Source: Novosphingobium olei (GTDB lineage Bacteria > Pseudomonadota > Alphaproteobacteria > Sphingomonadales > Sphingomonadaceae). Taken from it: a stretch of 64,000 bases of DNA. The translations under genes were made by a program, and so were the position numbers. A model generated the notes under the pieces. That model searched no databases and was not told where the DNA came from. It was given only the letters and a program-made list of their open reading frames with translations. The stretch covers positions 124,001 through 188,000 of the forward strand of contig NZ_JABBGM010000006.1 of NCBI RefSeq assembly GCF_012927405.1. The letters are read 5' to 3'. This document shows positions 60,814 to 64,000 of this stretch, one piece after another; within the stretch, counting starts at the first letter, position 1, and every line of letters begins with the position of its first letter.

Positions 60814-61647
60814 TCAATTCCCCCGGGAAAGAGTGGCTGCGATGGCCCGGGCGATGGCGGTGTGTGCCAGCGGACCGGGGTGCAGCGGCACGCCTTGATC
60901 GGTTGGAGGCGGCGTCAATCCCGCGCTCCACGGCTGCGCATCGCATGGCGCATGATAGGCAGTCAGCTTCGAGGCTCTGATCAATACCGCGTGCTCACGC
61001 CGGGCCACCTTGGCGGTCAACGCGGCGAGCCGCTGCGCTGTCGCCTTGCTGGCGGCAAGCTCGTCCGCGCTACCGGGAAGGCTGGCGCAGCCTGCCTTGC
61101 GTCCCACGACCGTAACGTAATCGACGAACACGAGCTTTGCCTCGGGCGCGCGACGACGGACTTCTTGTGCAATCTTGTGCAAACGTGCCTCCACGCCCTG
61201 CCAGTCTGCCTCCGACACGGTGTGGCGGGTTGGACACCGAGTGGGGCGCGTGTCCACGGGCATGGTCGCACAGGCCGCTGCGCCAAGATTGGTCACGAAA
61301 GCCACATCATTGCCGCCGGAGGTGATCGTGACGAGCTTGGTGTCCGCAGTCACGGCATCGATCTGTGGAGGGATCTCGTTCCACGGCCCAAGGATGTGTT
61401 CGGTGGTCGAACCACTGCAACTGGCATCGACCAGGTTGAGCGACAGCATCCTCGCAAGCACGCGCGAATAGCTCGCTGCCCCGTGCCCGCAGCGTTGCGG
61501 CGCACCGTCTTCCACCGCGCCAAGGCCTGGCCCTGCCGCGTAGGAACTGCCGAGCGCCACATAACGGTCACCGGAATGCAGGGGCGAAGGACGTGCCATG
61601 GCCGTGGAGGTAACGAGCAAGCTCGCTAGCAACAGAGCCCTGCGCAT
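60814..61647 (-). CDS. Secreted SGNH/GDSL-family hydrolase
   Basis: A 277-residue SGNH hydrolase with an N-terminal signal peptide (MRRALLLASLLVTSTAMA). Block I is YVALGSSYAAGPGLG, where the usual GDS reads GSS; the Gly block appears near ASCSGSTTEHIL; block III is ITSGGNDVAF; block V is LHPGPLAHTAIA with the catalytic His but the Asp two to three residues before it is not evident. Six cysteines suggest disulfides, as in secreted lipases of the streptomycete type. Likely an esterase or lipase in the periplasm or outside. The start at 61647 shares a base with the era stop (TGATG), so it is coupled to era. Confidence 0.85.
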   Translation of the reverse strand: MRRALLLASLLVTSTAMARPSPLHSGDRYVALGSSYAAGPGLGAVEDGAPQRCGHGAASYSRVLARMLSLNLVDASCSGSTTEHILGPWNEIPPQIDAVTADTKLVTITSGGNDVAFVTNLGAAACATMPVDTRPTRCPTRHTVSEADWQGVEARLHKIAQEVRRRAPEAKLVFVDYVTVVGRKAGCASLPGSADELAASKATAQRLAALTAKVARREHAVLIRASKLTAYHAPCDAQPWSAGLTPPPTDQGVPLHPGPLAHTAIARAIAATLSRGN

Positions 61648-62540
61648 CACTTGACCCAATCCAGCCCGATCTCTTCGTAGATTTCCTTGCTCTCGGCCCA
61701 GTTTTCCTCGACCTTCACGTGAAGGAAGAGATGCACCTTCTGGCCCAGCAGGTCAGCCAGTTCCTTGCGCGCGGCCTCACCGATCGACTTGAGCTTTGAA
61801 CCACCCTTGCCGAGCACGATCCCGCGCTGGCTGTCGCGGGCGATCACGATCTGCTGGTGGATCTCGACCGACCCGTCGTTGCGATGGGTATAGCTCTCGG
61901 GCCGCACCGCGCTGTCGTAGGGCAGTTCGTCGTGCAACTGGCGATAGATCTGCTCGCGCGTGATCTCGGCCGCCAGCAGGCGTTCGGAAGCGTCGGACAC
62001 CTGGTCTTCGGGGTAATGCCAGGCACCTTCCGGCATCAGCGAAGCGAGCCGCGTCTTGAGTTCCGCCACGCCGTCGTTGGTCAGCGCCGAAACGAAGAAC
62101 ACTTCGTCGAAATTGCCCAGCGGCACCAGCTCTTCCGCCGCAACCAGCAACGGTTCCTTGGGCGTTGCATCCACCTTGTTGAGCACGAGGATCTTGCGCT
62201 CGGGGCGGTCTTTCAGGCTCGACAGGATCGGTTCGAGATAATCGCGCTTCTTCTTTCGGGCATCGACCACCAGCAGGATCGCGTCGGCCTCGGCCGCGCC
62301 TTCCCAAACCGCGTTGACCATGGCCCGGTCGAGCCGCCTCTTGGGCTCGAACAGGCCGGGCGTGTCGGCAAGGATGATCTGGGTTTCACCTTCGAGCGCG
62401 ATGCCCATCAGGCGGGCACGCGTGGTCTGGGCCTTGGCCGAGACGATCGCGACCTTCTGGCCGACGAGCGCGTTCACGAGCGTCGACTTGCCCGCATTCG
62501 GGGCACCGATCACGGCGACGAGGCCGCACTTTTCCGTCAC
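61647..62540 (-). CDS. era: GTPase Era
   Basis: Era is a GTPase needed for 16S rRNA maturation and 30S assembly. The G motifs are present: GAPNAGKST (G1), TTRARLMGI (G2), DTPG (G3) and NKVD (G4); the C-terminal KH domain has GIVLGKGGSKLKSIGEAARKEL, and LFLHVKVEENW near the end is typical. GTG at 62540 is the start (VTEKCGLVAVIG), as the frame upstream is only a shadow of rnc. Length is 297 residues. It follows rnc by 49 bases and is followed directly by the SGNH hydrolase. lepB-rnc-era is a conserved block. Confidence 0.95.
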   Translation of the reverse strand: MTEKCGLVAVIGAPNAGKSTLVNALVGQKVAIVSAKAQTTRARLMGIALEGETQIILADTPGLFEPKRRLDRAMVNAVWEGAAEADAILLVVDARKKKRDYLEPILSSLKDRPERKILVLNKVDATPKEPLLVAAEELVPLGNFDEVFFVSALTNDGVAELKTRLASLMPEGAWHYPEDQVSDASERLLAAEITREQIYRQLHDELPYDSAVRPESYTHRNDGSVEIHQQIVIARDSQRGIVLGKGGSKLKSIGEAARKELADLLGQKVHLFLHVKVEENWAESKEIYEEIGLDWVK

Positions 62541-62589
62541 GTTACGTGTATTCCGTTCTTTTAGAGGACTTGCTGTGCGCCCGACTATA

Positions 62590-63279
62590 TCAGCCGAAGC
62601 GCTCCATGAACATCCGCGCGGCGGCCGTCTCGGCCTCCTGCTTGCTCGAACCGCGGGCTTCCGCTTCGCCAACGCCGCCGACGCTGACGCGGACGGTGAA
62701 CACGGCGGCATGGTCCGGGCCATCCCGGCTCGCCAGCGTGTAGACCGGCGGCTTGCGCCGATTGCCTGCGGCCCATTCCTGCAGCGCCGCCTTGGGGTGC
62801 TTGCGCTGCCCCGTGCCGCCGGCCATCGGCTTGGTCCAGGCCTTGCGCACGAACGCCCGCGCCGCATCGAACCCGCGTTCGAGGAAGAGCGCGCCGATCA
62901 GCGCTTCCATCACGTCGCCAAGGATATTGTCGCTGTTGGCGCCGCCATCGTCACGCGCCTGCTTGCCCATGCGGATGTGGGGCGGGACGGAAAGGGCGCG
63001 CGCTACGTCGGCGCAGGTTTCGCGGGCCACCAGCGCGTTGAGCCGCTGCGACAGCTTGCCCTCGGCAGCCCCGGTGGTCTCATAAAGCCAATCCGCGATG
63101 ACAAGGCCGAGGACGCGATCGCCCAGGAATTCGAGCCGCTGGTAATCCGAAGCTTCGCCCAGCGAACCGTGCGTTAGCGCGGCATGCCACAGCGCACCGT
63201 TCTGCAGCGGCGCGCCGGTCAGGTCGGTTAGGAATTGCGCCGTCTCGTCGGTCAGGACGGGGGCAGGGGCCTTGCTCAG
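62590..63279 (-). CDS. rnc: Ribonuclease III, probable CTG start
   Basis: RNase III cuts double-stranded RNA in rRNA processing and mRNA decay. The signature is YQRLEFLGDRVLGLVIADWLYE (ERLEFLGDSVL type), with a second acidic site in NILGDVMEALIGALFLERG; the C-terminal double-stranded-RNA-binding domain is HPKAALQEWAAGNRRKPPVY to GSSKQEAETAAARMFMERF. No ATG, GTG or TTG lies near the expected start. CTG at 63279 has GGGGG 6 bases upstream, overlaps the lepB stop as CTGA, and gives 229 residues. ATT at 63282 is an alternative; GTG at 63327 would overlap lepB by 52 bases and has no SD. Confidence 0.9.
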   Translation of the reverse strand: MSKAPAPVLTDETAQFLTDLTGAPLQNGALWHAALTHGSLGEASDYQRLEFLGDRVLGLVIADWLYETTGAAEGKLSQRLNALVARETCADVARALSVPPHIRMGKQARDDGGANSDNILGDVMEALIGALFLERGFDAARAFVRKAWTKPMAGGTGQRKHPKAALQEWAAGNRRKPPVYTLASRDGPDHAAVFTVRVSVGGVGEAEARGSSKQEAETAAARMFMERFG

Positions 63280-64000
63280 AATGTGCCCCCGATCCGGTTC
63301 CAGCGCGCGGCGGTGAACCAGGTCCACGGCAGGAACCAGTTGGCACTGCCGTCGGTCGACCACATCACGATCGTTGCACGACCGACCAGGTTGTCCTGCG
63401 GCACCATGCCGATCCCTGCGCCTTCGACCGCCGGAAAACGGCTGTCCATCGAATTGTCGCGGTTATCGCCCATCAGGAACAGGTGGCCTGCAGGCACCAC
63501 GACGGGCGGCGTATCGTCCTGCGGGCGATAGCCGAGGTCGAGCACGTTGTAGCTCTTGCCCTCGGGCAGCGTCTCGCGGAACTGCGGATAGTGGCAACTG
63601 GCCGAACCGTCCTGCTCCAGCGCCTCGAATTCGGGGGCGACGCAGTTGGTGTTGGCCGAAACCGGGATCACGAAGTCCGCGATCTTTTCCTTCTTCACCG
63701 GCTTGCCGTTGATGTTGAGCACGCCGCCGATCATCTGGATCGTGTCGCCCGGCAGGCCGATCACGCGCTTGATGTAGTCGACGTCGTTGCCGGGAGGCGC
63801 CTTGAAGATCACCACGTCGCCGCGATTGGGCTGGCTGGCGAAGATGCGCTTGGGCAGCAGCGGCGCGCTGAACGGCAGGGAGTAGCTCGAATAGCCAAAT
63901 GGCCACTTGGCAGCGAGCAGATAATCCCCGTTCTCAAGCCGTGGCAACATCGATTCGGACGGGATGTTGAACGGCGAGAAGATGAAGCTGCGGAAGATCG
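63276..64000 (-). CDS. lepB: Signal peptidase I (5' end outside window)
   Basis: Leader peptidase removes signal peptides from exported proteins at the periplasmic face of the inner membrane. The frame is open through the right-hand edge of the window, so the start and first membrane helix are missing. The visible part begins FRSFIFSPFNIPSESM, containing the catalytic Ser just before the Met at 63950. The catalytic Lys is in VDYIKRVIGLPGD, and LFLMGDNRDNSMDSR is the conserved box E. The ATG at 63950 is internal. The stop codon overlaps the probable CTG start of rnc. Confidence is very high. Confidence 0.96.
   Translation of the reverse strand, partial: IFRSFIFSPFNIPSESMLPRLENGDYLLAAKWPFGYSSYSLPFSAPLLPKRIFASQPNRGDVVIFKAPPGNDVDYIKRVIGLPGDTIQMIGGVLNINGKPVKKEKIADFVIPVSANTNCVAPEFEALEQDGSASCHYPQFRETLPEGKSYNVLDLGYRPQDDTPPVVVPAGHLFLMGDNRDNSMDSRFPAVEGAGIGMVPQDNLVGRATIVMWSTDGSANWFLPWTWFTAARWNRIGGTF

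Noticed and set aside
62533..62543. CACGTTACGTG palindrome at the era start codon
   Set aside because: Only 5-bp arms, overlapping the coding start; similar short palindromes are expected by chance in a region this long.

Overview
The window is GC-rich, densely coded bacterial chromosome. Gene content and order point to an alphaproteobacterium of the order Sphingomonadales, most likely Novosphingobium or a close relative. This is inferred from type III ornithine decarboxylase with a speF-type leader, 5-aminolevulinate synthase (hemA), betaine-lipid genes btaAB, the lepB-rnc-era and plsY-dprA-topA blocks, and several MAPEG and class C beta-lactamase-like proteins. No rRNA or tRNA gene, insertion sequence, prophage or CRISPR array was seen, and no intergenic gap exceeds about 225 bases, so this looks like core chromosome.

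Layout. 1-2.8 kb: end of guaB, an RsmB-like rRNA methyltransferase and a secreted TPR protein. 2.9-4.4 kb (minus): rppH and an HSL-type esterase. 4.6-7.6 kb: korAB, a two-subunit 2-oxoacid:ferredoxin oxidoreductase. 7.6-12.8 kb: membrane hydrolase, PAP2 phosphatase, photolyase, a Tat-type beta-lactamase-like protein with a TPR-like tail, and PilZ. 12.8-15.0 kb (minus): purF with a coupled SDR. 15.2-18.7 kb: an unannotated 31-residue membrane ORF, a lone MASE1 protein, lolCD and an orphan. 18.7-28.5 kb: glutathione peroxidase behind a large palindrome, dnaE, an acyl-CoA ligase / DUF1330 / flavin oxidoreductase group, and lemA with an M48 protease. 28.5-32.7 kb (minus): radical SAM protein, moaB, lytic transglycosylase, and a degenerate uracil-DNA glycosylase-like gene. 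32.8-41.0 kb: ETF-ubiquinone oxidoreductase, ispE, an N-formylglutamate amidohydrolase, then the overlapping chain ilvD-lipoprotein-nnr-RNA methyltransferase. 41.1-45.0 kb (minus): two MAPEG genes, btaBA and a threonine dehydratase-like gene. 45.1-50.2 kb: polyamine cluster. 50.3-53.5 kb (minus): hemA, MBL hydrolase, murI. 53.6-58.4 kb: plsY, dprA, small membrane protein, topA. 58.4-64 kb (minus): lepB-rnc-era-SGNH hydrolase, a DUF4239 protein and a GT-C glycosyltransferase.

The polyamine cluster is the most interesting part. A carboxynorspermidine/carboxyspermidine dehydrogenase and its decarboxylase are followed by a serine hydrolase and a type III ornithine decarboxylase, which together would make putrescine and spermidine by the aspartate-semialdehyde route. 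Two RNA structures sit at gene starts here. A bulged hairpin directly after the nspC stop codon buries both the SD and the AUG of the hydrolase. Before ornithine decarboxylase there is a speF-like leader in which a 13-bp helix hides the SD and a competing 6-bp helix would free it; a 19-codon ORF runs through this leader and ends one base before the TTG start.

Other notable points are a 34-bp palindrome with an OhrR/OspR-like core in front of glutathione peroxidase, a probable CTG start codon for rnc, a perfect 17-bp palindrome between the dehydratase and polyamine genes, and a complete betaine-lipid (DGTS) gene pair. All assignments come from reading motifs by eye; no database search was run.
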